This document shows, piece after piece, positions 1 through 8,992 of a stretch of 64,000 nt of DNA; position 1 is the stretch's first letter; every line of letters begins with the position of its first letter. The stretch comes from Colwellia sp. 12G3 (GTDB lineage: Bacteria; Pseudomonadota; Gammaproteobacteria; Enterobacterales; Alteromonadaceae). The notes under the pieces were generated by a model. It had not been told where the DNA came from. It ran no database searches and was given only the letters and a program-made list of their open reading frames with translations. Position numbers and translations under genes: made by a program. Location of the stretch: positions 124,001-188,000 of the forward strand of contig NZ_PJAQ01000066.1 in the NCBI RefSeq assembly GCF_002836775.1, read 5' to 3'.

Positions 1-2
1 AG

Positions 3-845
3 CAGCAATGTTATACCGACCGTGCTGAAAATGCCTTTATTGAGCAAGGCGTTTTGAAGATAGTCGCTTTGAAAGAAAACTTTATCGGTCCGGCGGCTCA
101 AGATGATGATGCTAATTATAATCCGAGTAATACCCGTACTTTACCTTATACATCAGCTAGATTACGCAGTAAAAACAAAGGCGATTGGACATTTGGTCGC
201 TTTGAAATTCGCGCGAAATTACCCCAAGGACAAGGGACTTGGCCTGCTATTTGGATGTTACCGACAGACTGGGCTTACGGCGGCTGGGCTGGATCAGGTG
301 AAATCGATATTATGGAAGCGGTTAACTTAAAAGCAAAATCTGATGAAAGTGGTGCCTCAGTAGATCAAGAAGAATCAAGAGTTCATGGCACCTTACATTA
401 TGGACGAGCATGGCCTGAGAATGTGTATTCGGGTCAAGGATTTAATTTACCTGGAGGTATAAACCCAGCAGATGATTTTCATGAATACGCGGTTGAATGG
501 CAAGCCGGAGAGATTCGCTGGTATGTTGATGATATTCATTTTGCTACGCAACGGGATACTGGATGGTACTCACAATATATGAATAATGATGGCGTATTAG
601 TTAATGGTGACGATGGTGCCCCCTTTGACCAAAAATTTCATTTATTGTTAAACTTTGCTGTGGGTGGTGCTTGGGCAGCTAATGTTAATAACAAGGGCAT
701 TGATGAAAGTGTTTTTCCGCAATCATTAGAAATTGATTATGTCCGAGTCTATGAATGTTCTGTTTCGCCATCAACAGGAGCAGGTTGTGAAGCGATTGCT
801 GATGATGCTGCGTTGGTAGAAGGCCATCAAGCACCAGCGCTGTAA
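3..845 (+). CDS. GH16 endo-beta-glucanase (laminarinase-like), 5' end cut by the window
   Basis: This is a secreted endo-acting glycoside hydrolase of family 16, which cleaves beta-1,3 or beta-1,3/1,4 glucans such as laminarin with retention. The reading frame is open from base 3 and the protein begins before the window; the in-frame TTG at 54 is internal, since the preceding codons (QCYTDRAENAFIEQGVLKI) read as normal GH16 sequence. The family signature EIDIME is encoded at 300-317, with nucleophile Glu at 300-302 and acid/base Glu at 315-317. The upstream GTWPAIWMLP and downstream FHEYAVEW and LLLNFAVGG blocks are typical of the jelly-roll fold. The C-terminus is a short linker-like tail with no extra domain. 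It heads a locus with a beta-glucosidase, a sugar symporter and a TonB receptor, which fits glucan breakdown. Laminarin as substrate is inferred, not shown. Confidence 0.93.
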   Translation, partial: QQCYTDRAENAFIEQGVLKIVALKENFIGPAAQDDDANYNPSNTRTLPYTSARLRSKNKGDWTFGRFEIRAKLPQGQGTWPAIWMLPTDWAYGGWAGSGEIDIMEAVNLKAKSDESGASVDQEESRVHGTLHYGRAWPENVYSGQGFNLPGGINPADDFHEYAVEWQAGEIRWYVDDIHFATQRDTGWYSQYMNNDGVLVNGDDGAPFDQKFHLLLNFAVGGAWAANVNNKGIDESVFPQSLEIDYVRVYECSVSPSTGAGCEAIADDAALVEGHQAPAL

Positions 846-902
846 TTGCTCAAGTACTCTGAAAAATGCTTATTGATTGATAACGGATATATAGAACGAT
901 TA

Positions 903-947
903 AATGCTAATTAAGACTTTAAAAGGTATTAGTTAGCATTTTTTTTT
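903..947 (+). terminator. Rho-independent terminator after the GH16 gene
   Basis: The arms AATGCTAA (903-910) and TTAGCATT (933-940) are complementary and are followed by a run of T on the + strand. The structure overlaps the last codons of the convergent deacetylase gene. Confidence 0.7.
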
Positions 948-1717
948 ACGTATAAACTTATATTTCGATAAGTATCTACCCAATAAATAGCTTTATTATT
1001 AACTAGGTAATCTAATAACTCTTGATGAGCATGTTTTGATACCGAAAGGTGATCGCTACCAACGCCATGAAAAGTAAAGTTAGCGATAGTGCCATGCAGA
1101 GCCGCTTTTTGTGCGTAAGCTATTAGTTCAGCGCCTGAGTTTCCTGACGGCGTCCAAACTGGCGCATCCATAACATTTATTGAGCGACGATTTTGTGGGA
1201 TTTTTCCTACATGCGACTTAATACCAACAAAAGTGTTATGAAGAGCAGCTACGTAGTTTTTATTTTCTACAATTTGATCGGTACAAGGTACCGTAAAAGT
1301 TCTGACGGTTTCACCATCAATTGCTTTTAAAAATGAGTTGGCTGTATGCACTTCTTGAATAATTTCAGCAAAGTACTTTTTATCTAAATCATTATGTTTT
1401 GGTACCCATGCTCTATTGGGCAATGATCCTCGACAAGCATGATTAATAGAATGATTTCCTAATTCATGGCCCTGTTGAGCCGCTTTTCGCCAATCAGTTA
1501 AACGATCTGCCACAGTAGATGAATTAAGTGTTAAATAGAAAGTCGCTTTAAGGTTGAGCTTATTAAGGGCAGGTAAAACATGATCAAGTTGACTGTTTAA
1601 AGCATCATCATAGGCAAGGTTTACCGCTGCTTTGGCATTATTGGGCCAAAGCAATTTCTCATTAGCTAATGAGGGAAGCGATAGTATTACCGGTAAAACA
1701 ATCAAATATTTAACCAT
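929..1717 (-). CDS. Secreted polysaccharide deacetylase-like protein (NodB / carbohydrate esterase 4 fold)
   Basis: The 262-residue protein has an N-terminal signal peptide (hydrophobic residues 4-17, cleavage near SLA) and a NodB-type domain. The metal-site motifs are AYDDAL (Asp37/Asp38 at the usual TFDD position) and GNHSINH (His89 and His93, the H-x3-H pair). A late HGVGSDH block could supply the distal His. Family members remove N- or O-acetyl groups from polysaccharides, using a divalent metal. The ATG is preceded by AAGGAAA on the minus strand. The gene converges on the GH16 gene and may deal with acetylated side groups of the same polysaccharide, but no LacI-type operator was seen upstream, so co-regulation is not shown. 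A plain Tyr in place of Phe in the first motif is a mild divergence; substrate is unknown. Confidence 0.82.
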   Translation of the reverse strand: MVKYLIVLPVILSLPSLANEKLLWPNNAKAAVNLAYDDALNSQLDHVLPALNKLNLKATFYLTLNSSTVADRLTDWRKAAQQGHELGNHSINHACRGSLPNRAWVPKHNDLDKKYFAEIIQEVHTANSFLKAIDGETVRTFTVPCTDQIVENKNYVAALHNTFVGIKSHVGKIPQNRRSINVMDAPVWTPSGNSGAELIAYAQKAALHGTIANFTFHGVGSDHLSVSKHAHQELLDYLVNNKAIYWVDTYRNISLYVKKNAN

Positions 1718-2120
1718 GTTTTTCCTTAATTTTCTTAGTCATCTATTTATAATATTGAATATAAAGATATATATCAAATGGATAAAAAACCTTGAGGTTT
1801 TCATTTGATAATTCGACAAATGAATCTCTCTATGGTCTAACAATCCACCCATATTTTCATAAGCCTGAACATATAGCTATTCTCTCTACGATATCTAACG
1901 TGGCCAATTCATATGCTTAAATAGGTATTTAGTGGGTGTAAATCGGTATGATTTTAAGTGCCATTGATAATGGAATTACCGCTGATATGATAATTGCTGG
2001 TTACTTAAAATGTATTAGGAGGTTATAAAAGTTATATTTTTTGTATTAACTAAGGTATGTTGTCAACGCTTGATGCGTAACATTTATCAGGTGTTTTAGT
2101 TAAATTAATTGAGGTGTAAT
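1718..2120. other. Intergenic region with a hairpin, no recognised gene
   Basis: No convincing gene lies here; the longest ATG frame I followed (about 26 codons, plus strand from 1948) resembles nothing I recognise. A strong hairpin lies at 1773-1809 (ATCAAATG paired with CATTTGAT, extended by an A-run/GGTTTT pairing around a TTGA loop), 56-92 bases upstream of the deacetylase start, where it could sit in the leader RNA. Confidence 0.5.
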
Positions 2121-2162
2121 AATAAAAATATTGATGATATCTAAAGAGATACCATCAATATT
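2121..2162 (-). terminator. Rho-independent terminator of the lipoprotein gene
   Basis: Arms at 2127-2142 and 2147-2162 form a 16-bp stem with a 4-base loop. The single non-Watson-Crick position is a G-U pair only when read on the minus strand. On that strand the stem is followed by TTTTATTATTA, so the orientation fits the lipoprotein gene just upstream. Confidence 0.8.
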
Positions 2163-2231
2163 GGAGTAATATATCATTATATAAAGCTTGAGCAATTAAC
2201 CGCTACTCTTCAGCTAAATAATACTAATGAA

Positions 2232-3401
2232 TTACTGAGCAATGCCTACAGTGATGTCGTCTAGAGAAACGTCACCGACTTCATCACCCATATCAAATAA
2301 TACACGGCTATTGTCATCACCAAAAGCGGTTGCAGGAACAACAATAAAATAGGTTACCCATTCAGTCGTTATAGCAACAGATTCTACCGCATTAGTCCAC
2401 GGGTCATGTGCTAAACCAACGCCAACAGTAATATTACGAGCAACAGAAGCTTTCGCTTTAAATTCTACGACATAAATTGCATCAGGAATGATAGTCATCA
2501 CTTGACTTAAGTTAACATCCCATGGGTTACCAGCATTTGCTATATAAGCTTCGTAGTGGCTTCCTACAGGAGGAGTTGTGTCAAAAATATTAGTGCCCGC
2601 AGAGTCGATAAGTGAGATATTACGTAATGAAATATCTCCCGGAATTGCACCACCCATATCAAAGATAGTACGACTATTATCATCGCCAGCTGCAGCTGCT
2701 TCCATCAACGTATATGTTTGCCATTCAGTTGTTAACTCAACTGTATGTGTGTTATTCGTCCATGGGTCATGAAACAAACCAAAACCCGCGGTCATAGGAC
2801 GAGGAGCAGAGGCTTTAGCATCATAACTTAACGTATAAACTTCACCCGTCACTAAAGTTAAAGGATGGCTGATACCTGTATCATATACATTGGCAGTTGG
2901 CTCTGGAACAGCATGCTCATACACATACACACCTGGCGCTTCAGACCAATCGGTAAGTCCTGCATCAAATGAACTATTTGTTAATAAGTTGCCTGCTGTA
3001 TCTGGCTTGCCACCACTGCCTACTGAAATAAGAGCATTCTCAGAGGTATTAAACATGCCATCTGTTACGTTTACGGTGACAGAACTAAGACCCTTATCAC
3101 CTGATCCAGGAGTACCTGATAAAACGCCTGTGCTGGCATCAAAATTTAACCAAGAACCATCGGGAAGAATTGCTGAGAAAGTTAAGTCATCACCATCAGC
3201 ATCGCTTGCAGTAAAGGTATGACTATATTCTTCATCTACTGCAGCCGCTGTTTCAGCAGCTGGACTAGTAAACTCAGGAGCCGCAAATCTTGGTCCAATA
3301 GAGTCACCATCTACTGGCTCCAAATCAGCACCACAGCCAGTCAGTGCAATAGCTAAAGCTAAAGTTGACAGCTTAATTTTTAAATGTTTAGTTTTCATCA
3401 T
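2232..3401 (-). CDS. Lipoprotein with cadherin-like domain and two tandem carbohydrate-binding-like domains
   Basis: The 389-residue protein starts with a lipoprotein signal (LTGC, acylated Cys23). Residues about 35-130 form an Ig/cadherin-like (He_PIG type) domain, with the blocks TASDADGDDLTFSA and DASTGVLSGTP. Two homologous modules follow, about 137-265 and 270-389; each carries 'HDPWTN', a 'TTEW.TY' strand and a 'GDDNSR..FDMG' block, as in CBM4/9-type modules of glucan-binding proteins. No catalytic domain is present, so it is probably a surface glycan-binding protein feeding the TonB receptor. AGGGGA precedes the first of two adjacent ATG codons. Two strong LacI-type palindromes lie 139 and 204 bases upstream, which places it in the same regulon as the receptor and beta-glucosidase. 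Ligand is inferred to be a beta-glucan. Confidence 0.82.
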   Translation of the reverse strand: MMKTKHLKIKLSTLALAIALTGCGADLEPVDGDSIGPRFAAPEFTSPAAETAAAVDEEYSHTFTASDADGDDLTFSAILPDGSWLNFDASTGVLSGTPGSGDKGLSSVTVNVTDGMFNTSENALISVGSGGKPDTAGNLLTNSSFDAGLTDWSEAPGVYVYEHAVPEPTANVYDTGISHPLTLVTGEVYTLSYDAKASAPRPMTAGFGLFHDPWTNNTHTVELTTEWQTYTLMEAAAAGDDNSRTIFDMGGAIPGDISLRNISLIDSAGTNIFDTTPPVGSHYEAYIANAGNPWDVNLSQVMTIIPDAIYVVEFKAKASVARNITVGVGLAHDPWTNAVESVAITTEWVTYFIVVPATAFGDDNSRVLFDMGDEVGDVSLDDITVGIAQ

Positions 3402-3539
3402 GTAGTATTCCCCTAGATATTATATTGTTAGAACTGCACACTCACACGGCTTAAAAGATGAAAAAACAATATGTTGTTTGTCCAATTGCAACGTCTGATG
3501 CAGCGAGTCCATTTATATGGGTATCGCTATTAATCCCAC

Positions 3540-3553
3540 TGGAAGCGCTACCA
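3540..3553. promoter_or_regulatory. LacI-type operator, lipoprotein promoter, distal degenerate copy A
   Basis: TGGAAGCGCTACCA matches the palindrome TGGAAGCGCTTCCA at 13 of 14 positions. It lies upstream of the minus-strand lipoprotein gene, 65 bp (start to start) from the perfect copy at 3605. Confidence 0.75.
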
Positions 3554-3561
3554 ATTTTTTA

Positions 3562-3575
3562 TAGAAATGCTTCCA
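3562..3575. promoter_or_regulatory. Weak LacI-type operator copy B
   Basis: TAGAAATGCTTCCA matches 11 of 14 positions; the right half-site is intact and the left half is degraded. It could be an auxiliary or relict site. Confidence 0.35.
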
Positions 3576-3604
3576 ATTTATTTTGGAGCACAACAATCTT
3601 ATTC

Positions 3605-3618
3605 TGGAAGCGCTTCCA
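3605..3618. promoter_or_regulatory. LacI-type operator, lipoprotein promoter, perfect copy
   Basis: TGGAAGCGCTTCCA is a perfect 14-bp palindrome. The central CG with flanking A/T-rich ends is the form bound by LacI-family sugar regulators. The regulator gene is not in the window. Confidence 0.85.
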
Positions 3619-3854
3619 TTTATACCACCAGTAATGCTTATAACAAAGGCTTTTTTTACATTTCTTCACTTTTTTTAAATTTACAACTAATATATTGACG
3701 GTAAATTTTTAAGGGGAACAGTATATAAAGTAACAAACTCAACCGGCTATTGAATCTGTCTGTTAATCGGAAGTAATTTAATTCGACCTCGTATGAAAAT
3801 ACTGTTTCTTCTACACAATTATTAATTTTATATGCAAGTTTAAGATGCCGGTGG

Positions 3855-5345
3855 CTATTTTGCTGTTGCTTTACAATATTGCTTAATAAAATCTAAGTGA
3901 TCAGGCCAATTATCAACTTTACGTTTTACTGTTGACTTAATGTTATCTAAAAAGCTTTGTAGTTCATTATCACCCATTAAATCAACAATAGGGTGGTATT
4001 GTTCAGGCATTAGACCCTGTCCCATCATGACTTGTACCCAAGATGTTTCTCCAAAAAGTTCTTCTTCTTTTTTGAATACATTAGCACTTTCTTTAAATAA
4101 CGACATACGGTGTTTAAGCGTTTCAGGGATATCCATATTGCTGCAGTATCGCCAAAACTCAGTGTCTTTACGGTCGGTTAAATTATAATGTAAAATAATG
4201 AAATCTTTAATGCTGTTAACTTCATCTTTACTTTGTCTATTAAATTCATCAACTTCAGCTTGCTTAATCCCTTGCGACGGAAACATTTGCATTAAACGTA
4301 TAATGGCTTTTTGAAATAAATGAATACCCGTAGATTCTAGCGGTTCAATGAAGCCTGAAGATAATCCAATAGCAATACAGTTTTTATTCCAATGTTTACG
4401 ACGTGTACCTGTTTTATATTTTATAACACGCGGCTCATTTAGCAGCTCACCTTCAATATTGGCTAATAAGGTTTGTGTCGCCTCTTCGTTAGACATGTAT
4501 TTACTGCAAAAAACAAAACCGTTACCGGTTCGGTTTTGTAAGGGGATTTTCCACTGCCAACCAGCGTCTCTTGCAATAGAACGTGTATAAGGAACAGGTT
4601 TAGTCACCGTTTTAGTTTGTACCGCTATCGCGCTATCACAGGGTAAAATGTGTGACCAATCCTCATAGCCAGTATTGAGTGCTTGTTCAATTAACAAGCC
4701 TCTAAAACCAGTGCAATCAATAAATAAGTCACCTTCAACTACCTTACCATTACCTAATTCCAGTGAACTAATAAAGCCACTATCTTCATCTAGAACCACT
4801 TTATCAATACGGCCTTCAATACGTTTTAAACCATGTTTTTCTGCTATTTTTTGTAGAAATTCAGCATATAAACCCGCATCAAGGTGATAGGCATGGTTAG
4901 AGGCTTGGTCCGCTTCTACGGCAAACTTTCCTTCCCTAGCGCCTAAGTGTTCTGGTACGTAATCACCTATGTCTGAAACTATGCCACGCTGTTTTCCCTT
5001 CAACCAAAAATGTTGAAAATCAGCCGCCCAGCAATTTTGACCTAAAAATCCAAAGGAGTGAATATAGTCTTTATTAACATCACGCCAATTTTCAAATGAA
5101 ATACCCAACTTGAACGTAGCATTCGTCGCTGCCATAAACTCTTGTTCATTAATGCCTAATAATCGGTGAAAAATATGCAAAGTAGGTATGGTTGCCTCAC
5201 CAACTCCCACGGTAGGGATGTCATCTGATTCAACAAGGACAACGTTTAAATTTTTACCGAACAGCTTGGATAATGCCGCTGCTGTCATCCAACCCGCAGT
5301 ACCACCACCGGCAATAACAACTCTTTTTATGGCTTTGTTATTCAT
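3855..5345 (-). CDS. Flavin-dependent tryptophan halogenase family protein A (catalytic residues intact)
   Basis: The 496-residue protein belongs to the PrnA/RebH-like flavin monooxygenases (Trp_halogenase family), which use FADH2, O2 and halide. The FAD site GGGTAGW is at residues 13-19. Lys79 lies in TFKLGISF, at the position of the catalytic lysine of PrnA. WQWKIP (263-268) is the WxWxIP signature that separates halogenases from ordinary monooxygenases. EPLESTG (334-340) carries the Glu that orients substrate and the Ser-Thr-Gly chloride site. It is therefore a plausible true halogenase. It is the last gene of the run behind the TonB receptor (halogenase B, SapC, JmjC-like cupin, then this gene; gap 66 bp). 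No secondary-metabolite gene lies near, so the substrate is unknown. The family is often found next to TonB receptors in sugar loci of marine and plant-associated proteobacteria. Confidence 0.88.
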   Translation of the reverse strand: MNNKAIKRVVIAGGGTAGWMTAAALSKLFGKNLNVVLVESDDIPTVGVGEATIPTLHIFHRLLGINEQEFMAATNATFKLGISFENWRDVNKDYIHSFGFLGQNCWAADFQHFWLKGKQRGIVSDIGDYVPEHLGAREGKFAVEADQASNHAYHLDAGLYAEFLQKIAEKHGLKRIEGRIDKVVLDEDSGFISSLELGNGKVVEGDLFIDCTGFRGLLIEQALNTGYEDWSHILPCDSAIAVQTKTVTKPVPYTRSIARDAGWQWKIPLQNRTGNGFVFCSKYMSNEEATQTLLANIEGELLNEPRVIKYKTGTRRKHWNKNCIAIGLSSGFIEPLESTGIHLFQKAIIRLMQMFPSQGIKQAEVDEFNRQSKDEVNSIKDFIILHYNLTDRKDTEFWRYCSNMDIPETLKHRMSLFKESANVFKKEEELFGETSWVQVMMGQGLMPEQYHPIVDLMGDNELQSFLDNIKSTVKRKVDNWPDHLDFIKQYCKATAK

Positions 5346-5395
5346 TAAATTATCCTTACAAATATAATGATTAGTTTTAAGAAGATGTTTTCAGA

Positions 5396-6412
5396 TTATA
5401 TTTTTAGTTTATTAAGTAAGTCAGCCCTGATTTTTTTTGCTGAATTTACGTCTAACGGTAGAGATAACATCCCCTTAACAAAATCAGGAATATGATCTAA
5501 ATCGTTTTCTTGATGATCAAAAATATAATAATCAAAAATAGCTTTCCATGCCTGTCTTTGTTCTAAAGGAAGATTTCTCAAACTTAATATCGCTAATTTC
5601 AATGCATTTTCTGGTCGTCCCATAAACGCAGGACTATCACGCCACCAATGCGTTACGAGTACATTAAAGGCACTTAATGCTTTGACATGATGCCACCACA
5701 TAGCAGGAAGAAATAATGCATCGCCAGCTTGCAAATCTGCAACTTGAGCGGCTTGTAATGCTTGTTTAAATTTAGGGAATCTTTTGAAATCAGGTTTTTC
5801 AAAATCAATTAAACTAATATCACGACCACCTGGTGATATTTCCATCGGCCCAATATACAGGTTAGCTATCTGCTCTGGTGGGAATAAAGTAAATCTTCTT
5901 TTACCTGCAACACAACATGCGAGGTTATTTGGGAAATCATAATGTGCGGCTATTTTACTTTGATTACCAATCCAAATACTGGTTAATGGTTTTAGATGGT
6001 CAATTGAAGCATTATTTTCATCATTATAACCAGGCAGCCAAGCATTAATTTCTGTTGAGGCAACATAGATTGTGGGTGGTTTATTATCTGTTGCGTGTTC
6101 TAACAATTTATCTAAGACAATATTAAGATCTGCACTAATGTTTTTAAAATTAAAACCACTCATGTCATCATTATAAAAAACACGCCCTTGCGTTTCAGGC
6201 TCGCCATAAGCACTAAAAACAGGCTTGTTATTATAAAGTTTACGTAAATAATTCGCAGAATGTTCAGGCGACTTTTTACTTTCAACCACCATCGGCCACT
6301 TATCACCAAAACCTTTCAAAATAAGCGGCTGTGTTGATGATAAAACAAATTCAGGTATATCACCCGGTTGACAATTTGTTATCTCTTTAACTTTATTTGC
6401 TATCGCCAACAT
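5396..6412 (-). CDS. JmjC-like cupin_8 2-oxoglutarate/Fe(II) oxygenase
   Basis: The 338-residue protein has the cupin_8 fold of Fe(II)/2-oxoglutarate oxygenases that often hydroxylate proteins. The iron ligands are visible: H-x-D in AAHYDFPNNL (about His157/Asp159) and a distal His in WWHHV (about 241/242). GKRRFTLFPPEQ is the usual strand carrying the 2-oxoglutarate-binding basic residue. No signal peptide is seen, so it acts in the cytoplasm. I chose the ATG at 6412; a GTG two codons upstream is an alternative. It lies between SapC and halogenase A with short gaps, so it is probably cotranscribed. Its combination with two FAD halogenase-like enzymes makes a cluster of three O2-dependent oxidative enzymes. 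The target could be a protein, a peptide or a small molecule; nothing in the sequence decides. Confidence 0.82.
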   Translation of the reverse strand: MLAIANKVKEITNCQPGDIPEFVLSSTQPLILKGFGDKWPMVVESKKSPEHSANYLRKLYNNKPVFSAYGEPETQGRVFYNDDMSGFNFKNISADLNIVLDKLLEHATDNKPPTIYVASTEINAWLPGYNDENNASIDHLKPLTSIWIGNQSKIAAHYDFPNNLACCVAGKRRFTLFPPEQIANLYIGPMEISPGGRDISLIDFEKPDFKRFPKFKQALQAAQVADLQAGDALFLPAMWWHHVKALSAFNVLVTHWWRDSPAFMGRPENALKLAILSLRNLPLEQRQAWKAIFDYYIFDHQENDLDHIPDFVKGMLSLPLDVNSAKKIRADLLNKLKI

Positions 6413-6463
6413 TTGCACATACCAAGTTTAAATTTACGATGAAAAAGGATGAGTCTAAATGGA

Positions 6464-7192
6464 TTAAAGGCCAAGTCTTTCATTTTTCTTACTGATTAAT
6501 GTTCTGACATTCGCTTGTGATGCAATTGTCATATAGATTGCTTGTAAATATCCTTTTTTCTGCAATGACTTTAAAACATCACTACTCAGTTCATCTAGTT
6601 TTTCTTCGTTAATAGTATAAAAACCAAGCATTTGGTTTTTTGATTGATCATTAAGAGTGATATCTAAAGTCACTGATTCCAACAATTGATGTTCATTTAA
6701 AGTATCAATAAAATCATTACTATCGTTGACCCCATGGTGAATAGCTTCAAGTAGATCTGCAACTTTATCTAAATAAGGACTATTGCCACCATGTTCTAAA
6801 AATATAGATTCACCTTGTTCTTGATTAACACGGGGGTTATCAAGATCAATATTTAGCATCCTTTGCTGCTTTTCAACACCTTCTTCATTTAGGGTTTGTA
6901 TACCGATTAAAAACGGCTGTCTAGCAACCATCGCTGGAATATAATCCGCAGACCACTTATTGTCAGAGAGGAATAAGTTCTCTTTATGTTCAAAGCCAAA
7001 CAAAGCAAGTGGGAAGAATTTACCTGTATCTGGGTTCTTATTAAAAAAAATGGGGTAATAAGCTTGTACACTTTTAAACTCCATCGGAAAAGTTTGTACA
7101 TACCATAGATTGTCACCATAGGATGCAGACCGTTCAGTGATTATTTTTAAGTTTTGGTGATCGATGTTATTTAGTAAAACAGAATTTGTCAT
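6464..7192 (-). CDS. SapC family protein
   Basis: The 242-residue protein matches the SapC family, named after a Campylobacter S-layer-associated gene; its biochemical role is not established. Features include an early YPIFFNKNPDTGKFFP region, a run ending MVARQPFLIG, and a charged C-terminal half with EHQLLESVTLDI. No signal peptide or membrane segment is seen. The ATG at 7192 is preferred because GGAA lies about 9 bases upstream; the longer GTG start at 7204 has no ribosome site. SapC genes commonly travel with tryptophan-halogenase-like and cupin_8 genes beside TonB receptors, as here, which suggests a shared function. It sits 63 bp after halogenase B. Confidence 0.8.
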   Translation of the reverse strand: MTNSVLLNNIDHQNLKIITERSASYGDNLWYVQTFPMEFKSVQAYYPIFFNKNPDTGKFFPLALFGFEHKENLFLSDNKWSADYIPAMVARQPFLIGIQTLNEEGVEKQQRMLNIDLDNPRVNQEQGESIFLEHGGNSPYLDKVADLLEAIHHGVNDSNDFIDTLNEHQLLESVTLDITLNDQSKNQMLGFYTINEEKLDELSSDVLKSLQKKGYLQAIYMTIASQANVRTLISKKNERLGL

Positions 7193-7255
7193 TTTTAATT
7201 CCACACATTGGTTATATTTATTTCAGTTAAAGAAAGTTACTGTATTTTTGTCATG

Positions 7256-8812
7256 CTAAATTTTGGGTAAACCATACTTTTTAATTTTGTTAATGAGTTC
7301 ACGGTTTGTTGGTAAAATGGATAAAAGTTTCTGTGTTTTTTTTATATTATCATTAAATAATTTATCTGCTTTTTCAGCATGACTCACCCTTTTTTTGTGT
7401 CCTAATGGGTCAGTGACGAAGTTCATACCATATAAAATGTATTGAAAACTAGCTGGCGGAAACATTTCTTCAGTGTGCGTTGCGTCATAATTATAAGGTG
7501 GTTGATAACGCCATAGTTTTATAAGTTCTTGTAAACTTTTAGGTATACTGTTTTCATTTTTATTATCTAGCCAATAAGCTGAATCAGTTCGTTGACTTAA
7601 TACATAATGTAACTTTAAAAAATCGACTACGTTTTCCCAACGATGCAAAAACTTGTCATTAAAACGTTTGGCTATAATATCCATGGTCTGGCGATTTGCA
7701 GGCAACTGCTCACTGATCATTTTTGCCGAAAGTTCAATTAATGCTAAAGCAGAGGCTTCTAAGGGTTCAATGAAACCCGCAGCCATACCAATTGCGACAC
7801 AGTTTTTATGCCAAAATTTTTCTCTGTGCCCCGGATTCAAAGGTATTCTTCGTATCATCACTGAATTAGCAGTATCTTCTCCCATTGAGGGGACTAAATA
7901 ATTACGTAACTCTTGTTCTGCTTTATCATGTGATATATGTACACTGGAATAGGTATATCCAACACCTCGTCGTGATGGCAGTCCTATATCCCAAACCCAA
8001 CCTGCGGTTTGGGCTGTAGATGAAGTAAATGATGCAATAGGACTGTCACTATTTTCGTAAGGCACATGTACGGCCATTGCAGAATCATTAAATAAAATAT
8101 GTTTTTTACTAATAAAGGGAATTTTATAATGTTGAGCTAATAATAATGATGATGTCCCAGTGCAGTCGATAAACAGATCGCCGAATATATCCCCTTGCAT
8201 TTTTGTGGTAATCGACGCTATATCACCTGTTGCAGATGAGTTTATTTTAGTGACATGATCAATAACGTGTTTTACACCTAACTTAACGGTGCAATGTTTT
8301 TGTAAAAATTGACCAAATTTACCTGCATCTAAATGGTAGCCATAATTGGATGCAAAGGAATATTCAGCGGTCGTTATTTGTTTTGGCGCTAAACCATGAG
8401 CACCTAAATGACTTTGCTCACAAACGGCATCTGCAAAACTAATTTTATCACTGAAAGGTTGCCAATATGATGAAAGATTTATCTCATTAAAACCATTTGG
8501 CAAGGTGAAAGGGTGGTAATAGTGCTCGTTAGTATTGTTCATCCAGTTAGTGAATTTCGAACCTTGTTTAAAGCTTGCATCGCATTCTAGTAAAAATTCA
8601 GTTTCAGAAATCCCCATTTTTTGCAACGTACTACGCATTGATGGCCAGGTACCTTCACCAACACCTAGAGGTGCAACATCTGCCGATTCAACTAGTATAA
8701 TCTCGATCCCTGAATCTTGGTTAGTAGAATGTTCAGCAGCGATAACACCCGCTGTTAGCCAACCTGCAGAGCCACCACCAACAATTACTATTTTTTTTAA
8801 GGGTTCATTCAT
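7256..8812 (-). CDS. Tryptophan halogenase family protein B with altered chloride site
   Basis: The 518-residue protein is a second PrnA-like flavoprotein. The FAD motif GGGSAGW (12-18) and the catalytic-position Lys82 (SFKQGSKF) are kept. WxWxIP is changed to WVWDIG (272-277). The chloride-site block EPLESTG reads EPLEASA (349-355), so the substrate Glu is kept but the Ser-Thr-Gly that line the halide site in PrnA are replaced. It may therefore be a monooxygenase, an enzyme with another halide site, or a partner of halogenase A. It is the first gene after the TonB receptor, separated from it by a terminator-like hairpin, and is followed by SapC. The ORF is otherwise full length with no frameshift, so it is not a simple pseudogene. 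Confidence 0.85.
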   Translation of the reverse strand: MNEPLKKIVIVGGGSAGWLTAGVIAAEHSTNQDSGIEIILVESADVAPLGVGEGTWPSMRSTLQKMGISETEFLLECDASFKQGSKFTNWMNNTNEHYYHPFTLPNGFNEINLSSYWQPFSDKISFADAVCEQSHLGAHGLAPKQITTAEYSFASNYGYHLDAGKFGQFLQKHCTVKLGVKHVIDHVTKINSSATGDIASITTKMQGDIFGDLFIDCTGTSSLLLAQHYKIPFISKKHILFNDSAMAVHVPYENSDSPIASFTSSTAQTAGWVWDIGLPSRRGVGYTYSSVHISHDKAEQELRNYLVPSMGEDTANSVMIRRIPLNPGHREKFWHKNCVAIGMAAGFIEPLEASALALIELSAKMISEQLPANRQTMDIIAKRFNDKFLHRWENVVDFLKLHYVLSQRTDSAYWLDNKNENSIPKSLQELIKLWRYQPPYNYDATHTEEMFPPASFQYILYGMNFVTDPLGHKKRVSHAEKADKLFNDNIKKTQKLLSILPTNRELINKIKKYGLPKI

Positions 8813-8992
8813 AAATTTTGTTTCTTAAATTGCTCACTAAAAATTAGGTTTGATTTACTAAACTATATCGTGCCTTAATGTGTCTAACTACTGCTATTTA
8901 GATGATATTGAGATAGCTGAATATTTTCAAATATAGTTAATATAGCCAATATATGCACCTAAGTTTTTTGTGAAAAATTTATTCCTGTTTGT

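Noticed and set aside
1948-2028. Short plus-strand frame (about 26 codons) after the deacetylase gene
   Set aside because: Too short, no ribosome site and no similarity I can name.
3855-8812. Antibiotic-type biosynthetic cluster suggested by two tryptophan halogenases
   Set aside because: No PKS, NRPS, tryptophan oxidase or export genes lie near; the genes sit in a TonB/sugar locus with SapC and cupin_8, a known non-biosynthetic context.
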